Assembly: GCA_000499405.2 (NCBI GenBank)
Contig: HG738139.1
Span: forward strand, 2,708,976-2,772,975
Length of the DNA: 64,000 bases
Reading direction: 5' to 3'
Source: Onchocerca volvulus
Taxonomy: Eukaryota > Nematoda > Chromadorea > Rhabditida > Onchocercidae
The notes beneath the pieces were generated by a model. The model did not search any database. It saw only the letters and a list, made by a program, of their open reading frames with translations, and was not told the origin of the DNA. A program made the position numbers and the translations under genes. Shown piece by piece: positions 1-13,400 of this stretch (the stretch's first letter is position 1; every line of letters starts with the position of its first letter).

Positions 1-376
1 TAGACACGAAATTTCGAGAAAATATTAACAAGAACATTTTCGTATTAAAATTTTCGTAAATATTTCAAATGTTAAAAATTTGGAGTGGATACAGACTTGT
101 GTAGTGAAATATAATTGTAATTATATTGTGACGTTAAAATCAGTACAATTAAGTCATATTTTCAAACCATTTTTCTAAAAACTTCAACTCGAAATTATTT
201 AATCATAAAAGAGTGCAGTCTAAATCAAAAACATTGTATTTACAATGAAATCACCGTTTTGACCAATAAACATTTGATGATCATAGAAATTTCCAATATT
301 TCAGTTGAACAGAAATGTTCTAGAGGCCAATAGTTCTCATTTTGCAATAATCTTTCTAAAAAAAAAAAAATCTTAC
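1..376. other. Sequence 3' of the last recognised mre-11 exon
   Basis: AT-rich DNA downstream (minus strand) of the last certain mre-11 exon. On the minus strand there are AG acceptors near 355 and 320, but none gives an extended reading frame clearly similar to the MRE11 C-terminus. It could be an intron followed by an exon outside the window, or a short species-specific end. Confidence 0.4.
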
Positions 377-3300
377 AATTTCTTCAACCGTTGTAGCTCG
401 TTCTATATTTGTGGCAACTTTAAAACCATCCTTCCTTTTCTTCCCTTCGTTTTTTGATTTCAGTATTTTAACAGTTATCATATCAGAGGGATTTGCTATT
501 CGTCTTGAATATGCAGCACCAAACTGTCGACAATTTAATTTCTAAAGTGGTCAAATATTTTACAACAAAAGCATGATAAATTCTTCAACAGACAAGATGA
601 TTCTTAATATAATCGACGTTTTTAAATCAATGGCGTACTATCCGAAACAACCTACCATAATATTAGCCCATGATTCTGGATAAGTTACTCGAAGGCGCAA
701 TAACGGAGGATGAGCTTGCCTTGTCGTTTTCATTTTTTCAGCTTCTGCTAACATTTTTTCGACTTCTGCCGCTATCAACTTTTCATCCTTCAAATTTTTC
801 ATAACATAAAAAACATAAAGGTAGTTAGGAAAAAAAAAAAGAAAAAAACAACAATGAAAACCAAAGAGAATGTCTTTAAATTGTATGTTCGATAAATACA
901 AACAAAATAAACGAACAGGCATATTTTTTGATCGGCTATTCTTTGAAGCAGTAGAAGGTGGTTTGACAGTAATTGCTAAATCAGCGAAAAGGAACTGACG
1001 AGGTGTTTCCAGGGCCATTTTCTGGGAAAAGAATTTGCGTCCACTAATTGTAATAAGAGCAACATGCTTTGGTTTAGCTTCCTCTGGTGAAAGCGCAGTT
1101 GCCACGGTACTACCTGGCTGTATTATGTAGAAACCTGAAACATAGTGAATCACAATCTGAAAAATAAAGCAAGAAACTTCTACAAGAAGGACAAAAAGTG
1201 TAGTTAAATAATGCATAAAAGCGAAAAATCCTAAAAAACTTTTAAACTTACCATCACCGCAGACATTAATGCCGCTTTCATAATATTGCGGATCTGCAAA
1301 CAATTATCATATTATGTACATTAGTTAATGTAACAGTTTGCAATGACTTATGCACTTGTTTTTCAAAAAGCTAAAAATTCAAGTTTTAAGTTATTCCTGA
1401 ATTCTCGTCAAAACTGCAATCATACTTTAATAAATTTCAATCGCTTTTGTTGTTGCTCCCCAATGATATTTGAAAAACTGATCACATTCAAATAACTTAC
1501 CAATTTTACATTCATGCTCATGTCCCCAAATAACGAGATCAAAAAATGATGGAATAAGATTTTCGGGTAGATGTCCACCAGTTGATCGTTCACGTGTTCG
1601 TACCGGTCGATTTTGATGCAAAACAAGTATATTGAACCATGATTCTGCATCTTCTTTTGGGCGTAGAAATCGAATTTCTTCTTCTAAACAATACTTTAAC
1701 ATTCATAACGAGGTACAAAATGAACTTTACACTTTCAGTAAAAAGAGAAAAATAAATTTTATACTAACAGTAAAAAAGAAATAAAATGAACTTTACACTT
1801 TCAGAACTCAAACAACCATTCACTTATTTTCATGTATGGTTAAAATGATTAGGATAAACCTATTTTTAGAAGAAAGTATCCAATAAATGTCAGTTTGAAA
1901 TTTCAAATCGAACCTCGAAATGCTCTGCACAAGCGATCATCTCGCTGACTACCAATGCCATACAATGCTAATTTCGTCTTTCCTTTTACCAGAAGTATCG
2001 GTGAAACAATAAATTGATCAATTTCTTCAAATTTACCAAACAGATTGATAAGACCTGATTCATGTAATATGTCCAGCGCTGTTAAACCCTTCAAATTTTC
2101 TGACAAGTTTAAATAAATATGAACAACCAGAGCCGCATGTCTAAATATATCCGGGTTAATTTCATACATAAGTGTCATTAAAGTTTGGTGACATATTTTC
2201 AAATATTATATGCTAATGAATCAGATACTCCTGAAGCAATAATTCAATTCTCATTATGTCTGATGTTATAAATGAATAGAATTATAGTAAATTACACTCT
2301 TAATTTAAGATGCTAACCTTTCCACTAAGATCATCATGGTTTCCATGTATTGTGAATATCGGTAAACCAACATTAATATTACTATCCTAAACATGAAACA
2401 TAATTCCAAATACAAAAATTCATACATAATTCGCAAATTTAGAGAAGTGAATAATTTCACATAACATAAAAATACTACATTAATCTTATAGATTTATTTT
2501 ATTAGTATAAATTTTTTGGAAAATATGATAATTCAGATATAATAAAACAAATAAATATAGTCACATTATCTCATCACATTTTAAATTTGTGACGATTAAG
2601 TGGAAAAGTTTGAAAGTAATATTTAACAAATATATCCTCACAATTACTGGACATATATTATGGATAACGCGATGTGATATAAAAATTCTTTAAATAAGCA
2701 TAATTTGAGAATAATAATACCTCATAATTTACATTACCGAAGGCACTGTGCCTAAAATTTACAACTGGATCACTTAGAAAACGAAGAGCCACGGGACGAT
2801 CATTTAGGCAATATCGACGAAGTAATTGTGTCACACGATGCTGCATTTCACGAGAAGGATTATTTTCGTGATATAAGTCACCGCCTAGAATTAATTTCAT
2901 CCCATATTAATATAGATTAATCAATTCCAACCACTTTTTGGTTTGGATACTAATGGATTGAAGCATCTGGTCTTTCTCGGCTAAAAATTCAATATGTTGA
3001 AGCTTTCGTAAAGATGTCCAACATGCTTTCATATTGTTTGCCAATGTTCATTATAAAATTATCATGATCTTACATCATGACAAGATTGCTAAATTAAATT
3101 TTGCATATAAAATCTTGCAATAATAACTTTGCCTTGTGCAAAAATAATTTTAAATCAAAACTATTCTAAAAAAGATAAAAATACCCAGCAAAACGAAATC
3201 AACTTCTTCTCTGCTTGCAATTTGCAGAACTTCTTCAAATGTTCTTATTGAATCCTCATCACGACCCAAAATCTTCTCCGCAAATCCTATATGCAAATCG

Positions 3301-3531
3301 GTAGCAACTAATATTCGCATCTTCAAAATAAAATATTTTATATAAGAAGCAATTGTGTCATTAATTCCGATCAGGAATTATTACAGCTATATGCATATTC
3401 TTGAAAATCATTTTTATTTAAAATTTGACAAAAATAAAATTATACAATTAACTAACATGATCATTTCGCGATGTTTCTTCGATCTGCGACGAATCCACAA
3501 ATACGTCATCTGGGCGTTGGGTTTGTGTCAT
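377..3531 (-). CDS. mre-11: MRE11 double-strand break repair nuclease (spliced, 3' end incomplete)
   Basis: Mn-dependent nuclease of the MRE11-RAD50-NBS1 complex, acting in the nucleus on DNA ends. Ten minus-strand exons join in one frame: 3457-3531, 3185-3320, 2721-2884, 2318-2386, 1914-2088, 1501-1683, 1252-1293, 917-1134, 656-787, 377-541, giving 453 codons. Phosphoesterase motifs are visible: ATDLH (about residues 31-35), GGDLYHEN (71-78), HGNHDD (139-144), HQN (229-231) and WGHEHECK (259-266). [19 protein letters not shown] and RLRVTYPE then lead into the capping domain ([10 protein letters not shown]). The start is the ATG at 3531. It gives 25 residues before MRILVATD, about 10 more than in human MRE11, and splices in phase 0. 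The C-terminal part after GTAAGA at 376 was not found with confidence. It may lie in 1-370 or beyond the window. The family identification is secure and the C-terminus is open. Confidence 0.93.
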
Positions 3532-4914
3532 TACTTCAGTACAAAATTATTAAAAGTTAGGTGATCGATTGCAAAAAATATTAGACAATGAGCATATTCT
3601 ATATCAAAAATTGAAGCTACTGCTACCTCTTCAAATGCTGCAATCATATGAACTATTCACAATTGCTGAATACAAAAAATAATTTTAAAATATTTAGTTG
3701 GAATGTAAGAAATAAAAATTTTCGGAATTGAATTGAAAAAAACCAGATCGTTAGCGAGACTTACGAAAATTTTTCAAAAAATTCTCCCGCACTGATAATG
3801 ACTGCATATCAATCTAGTGAACAAATCCCTTATACTCAAAATCCCAGAACTTTGTTCTTTCAAATTCTTTTCACTCTTCTAACTCTCAAAATAAATTTCA
3901 AATCACTTCGGTGCTTTTTCTAAAATATTGTAATCTATTGATATGACGGAAATTCTAAACTAAAATTTAATAGTCAAAATAAAATCCAATTCAGGAGAAA
4001 TTTTTTGGAGAAGACTCAATCAAAAAAAATTTTCGATAACTTCCCTCCCGAAAGAATACCCGAATTTTCCCTCCAATCACTGAAGCTAGTAAATACACAC
4101 CCCTTGGAAAAGGACTTGACTGGTTCAATCAAACCAGTGTTCATTCTGTTACATAGAAACTTTGAAAATAGAAATTTATATCGCACTTGAATCTGACAAC
4201 AATCACGAACGAAACAATTACTTTTCCGCATATAAAACATCACAAATTATTATTTGTTCAGATGGTAGGAAAAATCTGCGATATCAATTTCATAAAGGAT
4301 AATTTGCATAATTTACGATGACAAATCTTATTTTATATTTTAATATCAACCAGTGATGGATAGACCATTTACTATCAGAAAAAAAAAAAAAAAAAGGAAT
4401 GGTAGAAGCTAAAATCGAATTAGAAACAAAATCCATTATCAATTTGTTTCATATATTCAATAAAAAGAGCTCTAAAGAATCAACATAAATACTACTTTCA
4501 ATCTATATATACTTCCTTATATGCGAATTCTGAAAAATAATCCTTTTATTCTTGTTCAAATGCACAGAAGAAAAACGAATATGAATTAATAAACACTTTG
4601 CTATAAGTCGCAAAAAATAATCTGAATTTGCTTAAAAAAAAAAAAAAAAATAACAAACATATTTAACAGCTCTCACGATTGAAAATGAATATCAAAATAT
4701 AAAAGACGACCTTTCAAATCAGACAAAAATGAAAACATTCGATTCGGCATCAACGATGTTACTGCAGTGATAAAACACTAATACATGCACAATCACAATC
4801 ATAATATATCAAAGCTAAATAAGCATTTCAAATACCGAAGAAAAGTGGTGGCATTGTACTATTGTTTTATCCATCTTGTCCAATTCAAATACGTCTCTCT
4901 ACATGCGTCCATTT
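3532..4914. other. Intergenic: LUC7L3-like 3' flank / mre-11 5' flank
   Basis: About 1.4 kb between two same-strand genes, AT-rich with A-runs near 4380 and 4635. A minus-strand AATAAA lies near 4545 and could end the upstream gene. ORFs here (e.g. around 4005-4243) lack family motifs and look fortuitous. No promoter element could be identified by eye. Confidence 0.4.
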
Positions 4915-7900
4915 TTATCGCTGAAAATGTTTTGAATTTTGAAACTTTAAGAACGTCAGGATGAATATGATGATAGCTCAAATACATGAGAGAGTTATCT
5001 TTTCCAGTAATATAGAAGCTGCAATTTTGTCTATCAAAACTAAGGCAATTTTGATTTGACTTCTCAAGGTTCTTCTTTGGTAAATTCTAGTCGAAATATT
5101 ACGGACAAGAAAAAGTTCTAAGCTGAAGGAAATTGTAGCATAATATATCAAAAATTATTTCATTTTTTCACACGCATGTAGCATATAATCACTGCATAAT
5201 GCAGCGTTAAATTTATATTTAGAATACTGAAAGAAGATAGCATCAAAATATAAAAGATAATAGAAGATTACTCTGCGGCGGTCCCGGTCGTCTCTTCTAT
5301 CTCGATGTCTATCAGAATGGCGGTCATAGCGTCGATCATCATCTCGTCGTAAACGTGGGGAACGATGTCGATGACTATAATCAGAAAGCAAATGATATCT
5401 CTATTATTACTTGCGGTTATTATGATCTTACATCTGTTATTATAAAAAATGTTGGAAATTTTTTCATAAATTTTCAGAATGTTAAGAATACTATAGTATC
5501 AAGCGATTTCGTCATATTCCGCTATTTTTAACCTTCACAGGAAAAGTTTAGTGTCTAAATACTAAGCTTTTCGAGAAAAAGACACAACATATTCAATTCA
5601 GAATTGAAATATCTCTTTGAAAGATAAACTGACGTCAAAAAATAAAAAATAAAAATAAACATACCCACGATCTCTATCATCCCGTCTTCGATCTCGATCT
5701 TTATCCCTATCCCTTTCCCTGTCACGATCCCTTTCTCTTTCTCGATCTCTTTCATTCCGTCGTTCCCTTTCTTCTCGATCCTTCCTCTCACGATCTTTCC
5801 TTTCTTTGTCTTCACGCTCTATCTTCCCCTAAAGTGATTATAAATTATCAGAAAATCAAATAGTATATGACTAGTATAATATGATCAAAATTTGAATCAC
5901 TTCAAATAGATCATCACCAGAATAGTAAGTAGAAGGACAAATATGACATTTACATTGGCTTTTGCTGAGTAAAATCTAAACATCGAAACCAAATATGATT
6001 CGGTTAGTTCTGATCAGAAAACCGACTTACGTAATTGCAAAGAATAATCAAGACGAATAAATAATGAAGATGCTACTCACCACTATTTCTAACATTTATT
6101 CCTGATAAAATTTCCAATTATAACAAACCTTCCGTTTTTCCTCTCGTTTTCGATCCATTTCTTCGATTGTTGCTCGAATTCTTGCGTATGCCATATGCTG
6201 TTTACCAGCATAATGATCATCTATTCGTTGCTGTACATCATTTACAAGCATGAAACATCCACAAACCTTAAATGAATTTGATTTTTAAACCAAATTTTAT
6301 AAAAGCTAAACTTTTCTATAGATTTTTCATATAGTATTTATGGATTGCGTTGCAACGAATGATTTTTTTTTTTACAGAATACTCCACATTTTCCTTCTAT
6401 TGCTACCTTTTGTTTTTCTTAATAAATTTCCAAATTCTCTCGAAAAAGTTAATCTTCAAACTTAATCACTCTCATTGCAAAAGCACACCTATCAAATGTA
6501 AAATAGTTTTAAAAGAATTAGTCCAAACCAACCTGACAAACTTCCATAGGTTTTGAAAGTTGATTGGCGAGATCCTCAATATGGCTTGTAGGATTCGCCG
6601 ACTGCGCTAACAAACGATCCAATGCTGCGCGCTCTTGCTTGAATTTATCCGCTTGTCGTACTTGCTCCTTCGCTTCATCCACTTTACCCAATGCCCCCAA
6701 GGCTTCGGCCTTTAATATTAAAAACAGACCAATTATTGATGTTTATTGTAATGTTAATGATAGCATTAGCAGTGAAGCGAACGCGTTAACACAATAAAAA
6801 TGATATGATGGGAAACCTGAGGTATACACGATTTGGCGTTTTGGCTCCAAAGCACGGAATTTGCTCACAAGTGTAGGAAGCCTAAAGAAAAATTCCTTTT
6901 TAAAGGCATTTTAAACGCTTTTTCGCACCTAGAAAGACCTCCAATATGTTGGCAAAAAAAGACAAAAATGGACTTCCAGTCAGATTGTCGAATAGAAGAA
7001 GATTATGCGAGCAGACGATACATAATTTTTGTAAATAAAAGCAAAAAACGAACGAAAATGGAGAAAACGGTGTTGTAAGGCAAAAAATGTACCATTAAAA
7101 ACTCAGAAAATGAATTTGAAAGTTTCATGTAATAGACAATTCCTAAAAATTTCAAGAACAGAACAATTTATCGACTAGTGAGAAATAAAATATATGAATA
7201 GAGAATAACATCAAGAAAACATAGAGATAAATAAACGGCAGCCGTTTTCGATATAAAGTTCTAGGTAAACTTTCGAAAGAGAAAAAGAAAATTTTGAAAT
7301 AATAATTCGATGAATATATCACCCACTTTTATGATCAAGAAAGCAACTAGTGCAAAGGGAAAAAGTTTCTAAATGAAAAGTTAAACTTGATTTTGTGCAC
7401 AGATCTACTTCTACACTTTTATTGCGACAACGGCTGCCGAAAGAAAGGAGAGAAAAAATTACTTTTTCCATACAATCGTTGATTTTTGCAGAGAGATTGG
7501 ATTGCTGCTCAGCAATAAGCTCCTTTTGCCTGCGTTGAGCATCTGTTTCGCCTTCATTGCCTTCTTTTGAAGCATCTGTAACATATAATTCCAATTCACT
7601 TTTTCATGAAAATTAAGCTTTAAAAAAAAAAGAACTTATCATTCAAGATTAGATTTTTAAACGCAAAATTTTAATAACAAACCTTTAATGACCGGTTGTG
7701 TCATAGCAAGACGACGTTCATTCTTTTCAATTTTTCGACGCACTTCATCATCCAGACGACGAATTTTATTCAAAAATTCTTCCTCATATCCTAATTTCTC
7801 GTAACGACTACTTTCACGATATTTCAATCGTAAGGCTGGATCATGAATCTGTAAATGAAGATATTGCAATATCGATTTATTGAGACTTTTCGATATTTTA

Positions 7901-8150
7901 ATTAGTATAATGAAATATTTTTTAATTTTTCAACATTACTGATGCTTGACTAATTTAAAATAACCTTTGGACAAAAACCAAGATCAGCTTTCGTATTCCT
8001 GAACATTTCATTTGGGCAGAATGCAACTAAAAAATTTTTGCACACATCAGGTTCATCGAAATCCGGCTCATCCATATCACCAATATCCGCATTTCGTTTT
8101 ACACCCATTAGTTCATTCAGCATTTGTGCCATCTGTTCTGTTGCCGACAT
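4915..8150 (-). CDS. LUC7L3: LUC7-like splicing factor, LUC7L3/CROP type (spliced)
   Basis: Predicted U1 snRNP-associated splicing factor helping 5' splice-site selection in the nucleus. Exons: 7965-8150, 7683-7848, 7463-7575, 6533-6709, 6129-6266, 5665-5828, 5272-5374 and a probable 6-nt last exon 4915-4920 (codons R, stop), about 350 residues. Phases match at every junction. The first zinc finger is C37-C45-C60-H64, with NTKADLGFCPKIHD typical of LUC7. A coiled-coil segment (EALGALGKVDEAKEQ) follows. The second finger is C213-C216-H232-H238 in the family block DDHYAGKQHMAYARIR. The tail from about residue 255 is an Arg/Asp/Glu-rich RD/RE repeat with few serines. The start ATG at 8150 begins MSATEQMAQMLNELMG. 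It resembles LUC7L3 more than LUC7L/LUC7L2. If the last 5' splice site is not used, the frame reads on to a stop at 5155. Confidence 0.9.
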
Positions 8151-10433
8151 CTTGCTTGCAACACTATAATATCATCACAAATTCGACAATATCCAAAATG
8201 TAGTTCATGCCAAGCTTTGGAGAAAATATGATAACAAATCTTCACGCCCTTATCTACAATCTTCACTCCTTCATTACAATAAATTATCATTACCTTTACC
8301 TCAGTAAAACCGGAATGATATTAAAAGCATCGTTTATTTTATTAAATTCTATTTGCAACTGAATTTCTGTAAGAATACAGAAACGACTTCGCAAAAATCT
8401 TCCCGAATAATTCCCAAATTCACATATCGTAAGTCATTTAATATTTAAATCAGAATACTAGAAGAAATGTTTACGATATCCATAAATCTCATGAAAATTA
8501 CAATGAATAGATTCTTTCTAATACATTATTATCCATATTACACATGTAGATGGTTTCGTTACCGACATCCTTCAGAGAATGCTGCTACAACTTACGCATA
8601 AAATTGATACGAAAGAATTTATTCACATTTTATTCAATCTTTTCCTCTTTCCTGAACTTAGCAAAACTTACAGAAATAACACAAAAATGACACGAATGAC
8701 TGACATGCATTTACAGTTTAGTTTAAATTTTAAATACAATTTAATAACGAAATAGCAATAAAACTTATATTCCTTATGGGATTTTTTTTTTTTTTTTGCT
8801 TCCCACATATAATCCATATTTTAACACCATCACATAATTAGCAGGAACAGAGCGTTGACTTATCTGATGATAACTGGGCAAGTAAAGATGAGCTTACATT
8901 AGTCTATTAAAAAAGATCAGAATATAAGCATTTTGATCAATTACAGAGTTAAAATTCCAAAAAAATTCCACAGTTCTGTAACGTAGGAAGCAAGAATCAA
9001 TTTACAAAAAAAACAAAGAGAGAAGGAAAAAATCATTAACAAAACTGTTTCCTAATGTTGTCATTATCTACAATTAAAAATAACTATCAAGCAATTTTCA
9101 GTAAAAAAAGACTGCAGTTTTTCCATTCATCCCATCTTTTTATATTTTCTCTAAAAATAAGCCAATAATCACCAAGATATTCATCTCTTAATCACTAAAA
9201 TTAATATCTAATAATCTTCATCACCAAATTAAAATTTTAGGACAAAACAAACTATCGAATTCCAACCAAAATCAGACTATCAGAACATGAATTATGCTAT
9301 AAATATCAGAGAAATTTTAATCCAAACTTCAGTATTATATGATGCTAATCATTACAAACCTTCAAAGGTCAAGACTAAAAAGAAAAAAAAAATCGAAAAT
9401 TTACAGAATAGCAAGATAAAAACTAAGAAGTAGAAAAAATGAAAAATTTGCAGAACAACAGCGATTCCTAAAACTAATTTCAAGATAAAAATTAAGGAAA
9501 AAAATCAAAGATTTACAGAATAGCAAGAATAAAATTTATAATTACAAACTGACAGATTAAATAATATATAAACAATAAAAATTACCGCTTCACCGTTTTT
9601 AATCATAAGACAATTACTTTATAAGCAAAGACAATAGCAACAATGTAGTAGAATACCTGCCTGCAAAATTAAATATGTATAAAAGTTTACAATATATACA
9701 TCGAACATAATAATAAAAGCAAATCATATAATAAAAACAATAAAAAGTAACAAATAAATTTATATTACATCTGATAATATTCCCACCATTAATATGCAGT
9801 ACCACTTCGAGCACTAAGTGAATGTATCTTACTTTCATCAATCACCCTTTAATTTGTAAATTTTCAAAAAAAAAAAGCTGTCGTATCTAATGTCAATCAT
9901 TTCTTCTTATTCAAGAAACTGTAAAGCTCCCTTACTTCATAGAAAAGTCCGAGATTTTCCATGAATTATTTCAATATTTTGAATTGTGTGAAACAGAATT
10001 TCTAAAAAATACCACAAAATAAATAAAGAACAGTTTTTCCAGACAATCAGATCTAAATCCTTAAACTATTATAGTAGGGCAAGTGGCGTTCAATGAGTTT
10101 GCATCAAAATGATAAATACAGTCTTGCTTCGGAAAGTGTCACCATCAGCAGCAGTAGCAGACAAACTTACATATATTGGAACAAAAATTCATATCTTCTA
10201 ATGTAATTTAACACAGCATTGAATTAAATATTTACACATAAATATATAAATGGTATGAGGTATTTAATTTACAAGCTGACAGCGACATTTTTCGGTTATT
10301 TAAAAAAAAAAAAAAAAAAAGCAGAGATAAAATTAAACCACTGATGAAGCAATGCTTTAGCCGTCGATTGACCACTGTCATATAAACAATAAACAGCGAA
10401 TAAAACTGTACAATACATCTATATGCATGCGAA
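8151..10433. other. Intergenic: daf-4 3' flank / LUC7L3-like 5' flank
   Basis: About 2.3 kb of AT-rich sequence between two minus-strand genes, with A/T runs near 8780, 9865 and 10300. No family motif was seen in its short ORFs (e.g. 9614-9841). A more complex block at about 10070-10170 is reported separately under findings. Confidence 0.4.
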
Positions 10434-13400
10434 TCATTGTGAGAGCGGCAAAATGGTATGCGCAAGATTTTGAATTGATAAGGAAATTGTTTTATTCTGA
10501 ATTAATTTGTCTGTATCGAGAGTTGGAAGGTACCGAACATTTAAAGGTGCCGAACAGGCTTGTGCATATTCGTCCATTGAAGCATGAAATCCATTAGAAC
10601 CCAATGAACCATCTTTGATAAGCAGTGCTGCTGGTACCACTCCACAATCTTGTGCATATGGGGGTAATGAAGCATCTGGAAATAATACATCACATATAAT
10701 ATATCTAATTTAAAATTTTATAATGAGCAGCATGATGCATTACTTCGAAAATTACCTACTTCAATTATTTTTGCCTACTTAAATTATTTTTACCAACTAC
10801 TATTATGCACCACCTAGCATGAAAATAAAAAATCTAAAAACAGAACAGCAAACAAAGAATCATTCCGTTACAAAAATCAGTAAGCACTTCACGTAAGACC
10901 ATTCTGTTACAAATATTATAAAATATAGTTCGATTTTTCAATTACCAAACAGCGACGCAATTGGAATTACATAACTACGATTTAAGAACTAACTTGGCGA
11001 ATTTTTTAGCATGGTATTTTCAGATTTTAAATCAGCAGCGTAAGACATGAATAATGTATTGGCACGTTCGTATGCACAGCCAGAAGTAATACGACCATCC
11101 GGTTCCATATCCCACATATCTTCAGCTGTTTTCCATAAAACAACACCAATCTAAAATTGCGTAGATACAAATCTCTCCAAAGGATTTCGGACGATCAAGA
11201 TTAAAAGGAAGCGAAAAAAATACAACTGGAAACGTTATCTGAATTACCACAAAGAGATTAAAACATCAGCTATTTGCTTCACTGAACTAATTAATAAATT
11301 ATAAAAAACAAACGTTATGTTCGATAACAGAAGCACGAATGGTTGGTCGTTTTTTCTCTACAGCAACAACTCGTCTCATATCATGTAATGTTGGTTGCAC
11401 TCCAGCTTCCGCTTCATACGGTCGTTCGTATTCCCCCACTACATCATCTGAAATATTATCAGGGAATCTAAAGTGTACAGCAGTGACGCAATATTTTTGC
11501 AGAAAATTTTATTTTAGAAAGATTTTCAAAATCAGAAAGTAATAGAATCGAGAATTGCATAATACAGGACCCTTTTCAAAACATGATGACATATGATGCT
11601 AACTGCTGATAAGAAATCTATTCCACTAAATCAGTTTCATTCGTATGCTTCACTATAAGAAAACTGTTCGAAAATAATCTTTAGTAAAAACCAATCAACG
11701 ACAACTTTTCAATTCTATTTAAAAGACCAATTAGTATTTTCACATGACGACGTGTAAAATATTTCTTACCTTTATCCATTGAAGTCCTCGACAGAATCTC
11801 CCATAAGACCAGGGCAGCAGCATACACATCAATCTGTCGGAAAGCAAAGGCTGTAAATTCGGTAGCACCTTCTAATACTTCCGGTGACATGTAACGTCGT
11901 GTTCCCACCTGCAAAACTTGATATCCAGAATTTTCTTGCTTTACAAAAAGACTAATGAATCTACAAATTGATGGGAAAAAACAGCAAAGGAAATCTGTTG
12001 GTGAAACAAATGATCTATACTGTTATTTACCTGTCCATGATTGTCATCTGATGGCATTTGACCGTTTTCACATTTTAATGCTAATCCGAAATCAGCGATT
12101 ACTGAAGTTAAATCGCGCTTCAAAAGTACATTTCGCGATTTGAAATCTCTGAAATCTAATGAATTCATTAAAAAATAAAATAGAATAGAAGAACGCTGAA
12201 GCATATGTTTCCTGAGAATTGAGAGTTCCTTTTGTTCCTTTCCTCAGCTTAATTGCTTAAGAGCTATTTGAATAATTTTTAATATAACGACCGAGTCCTA
12301 GCTATTAAATTATTTAAAACTCTCAATTAAATATTATAAGAAATGAGCGAAATAGAAATGAGAAGATATGCGATGATACATGTGAATGAAAATACACTTG
12401 CCGGTGCACAATACAAGGTTTTAGCTCGCCATCGATCATTTTTTCTTCATGAAGGAAAGACAATCCTCTCAGCATTGAAGCTATCACTTTCAATGATTCT
12501 TGCAAAGTCAAAACGCGAAACTGAAAAATGGTCAAATAAAAAAGTGTGTTCTCAAATTGCAAAGAACATGGAGAAAAAAATATTCAGAAATAAGAGTACG
12601 AAAATTGGATATTAGACTTGAAAAATTCAAATAAGTTTACTGTGGACCAATAATTTAACTAAAATATCGAATGACAACTAATGAAACATTTCAAATAAGC
12701 TCATCTGATTTCAAAAAAAAAAAAAAAAAAAAAAAATTGGAGTTATCCCAAAAAGTTTATAGATGTCATTCAAAACAAGTTAATCAGAAAAAAATTCTAT
12801 AAAATTGAGAAATTAGAGAGATATCAGAGAATTCAACTTACGTGGAGGAAATCGAATAGTGAACCGTTATCATGAAATTCCGTAATCAACCAAAAATCAT
12901 TCCCATGAACTTCCGCGCCAAAATATCGCAATATATTTTTATGCCTTCGAAGAGAAGATATTGCATAAATTTCCTGCAATATAATAATTACAGAAGCTTG
13001 GGCAGAAAAGTTTATTTGTGGTATTAAAATGCTGCAAAATCCTTCATTAAAAAGAATTAGTTTTAGAGGAAAAAAAAAAAAACGAGAGAAATAAGAAAAA
13101 GATTTTGCAGCCTTTCAGGAATAACAAAAAAAGTGGATAAGACAACCGAACCTGTTCAACGATCCAACTATTCACATCAACAGATGGAAAAACTTTTACT
13201 GCAACAGTTTCATTGTCTAACGTACCACGAAATACTTGACCAAATCGACCACGAGCTACCAACTAAAACGATATACAATTAAATCAGAAAACCAAAGAGA
13301 CTTCTTAATATTAGAATTTAGAATATGAAGGTTTCGAAAATACTCTCTGTTTCATGATTTACTTTCATTTATAACTATTGATAGAGTTCGTAAGAACAAT

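Noticed and set aside
638..1303. 221-residue ORF read as a single exon
   Set aside because: It is three mre-11 exons plus their open introns. Phase and conserved motifs require splicing at 1252, 1134, 917, 787 and 656.
5555..5815. 86-residue Lys/Glu/Ile-rich ORF
   Set aside because: It is a shifted frame of the RD/RE-repeat exon of the LUC7L3-like gene.
11681..11914. Type I TGF-beta receptor assignment for the kinase
   Set aside because: [15 protein letters not shown] and the Arg-Arg after GT fit type II receptors. No GS box (SGSGSG) precedes the kinase.
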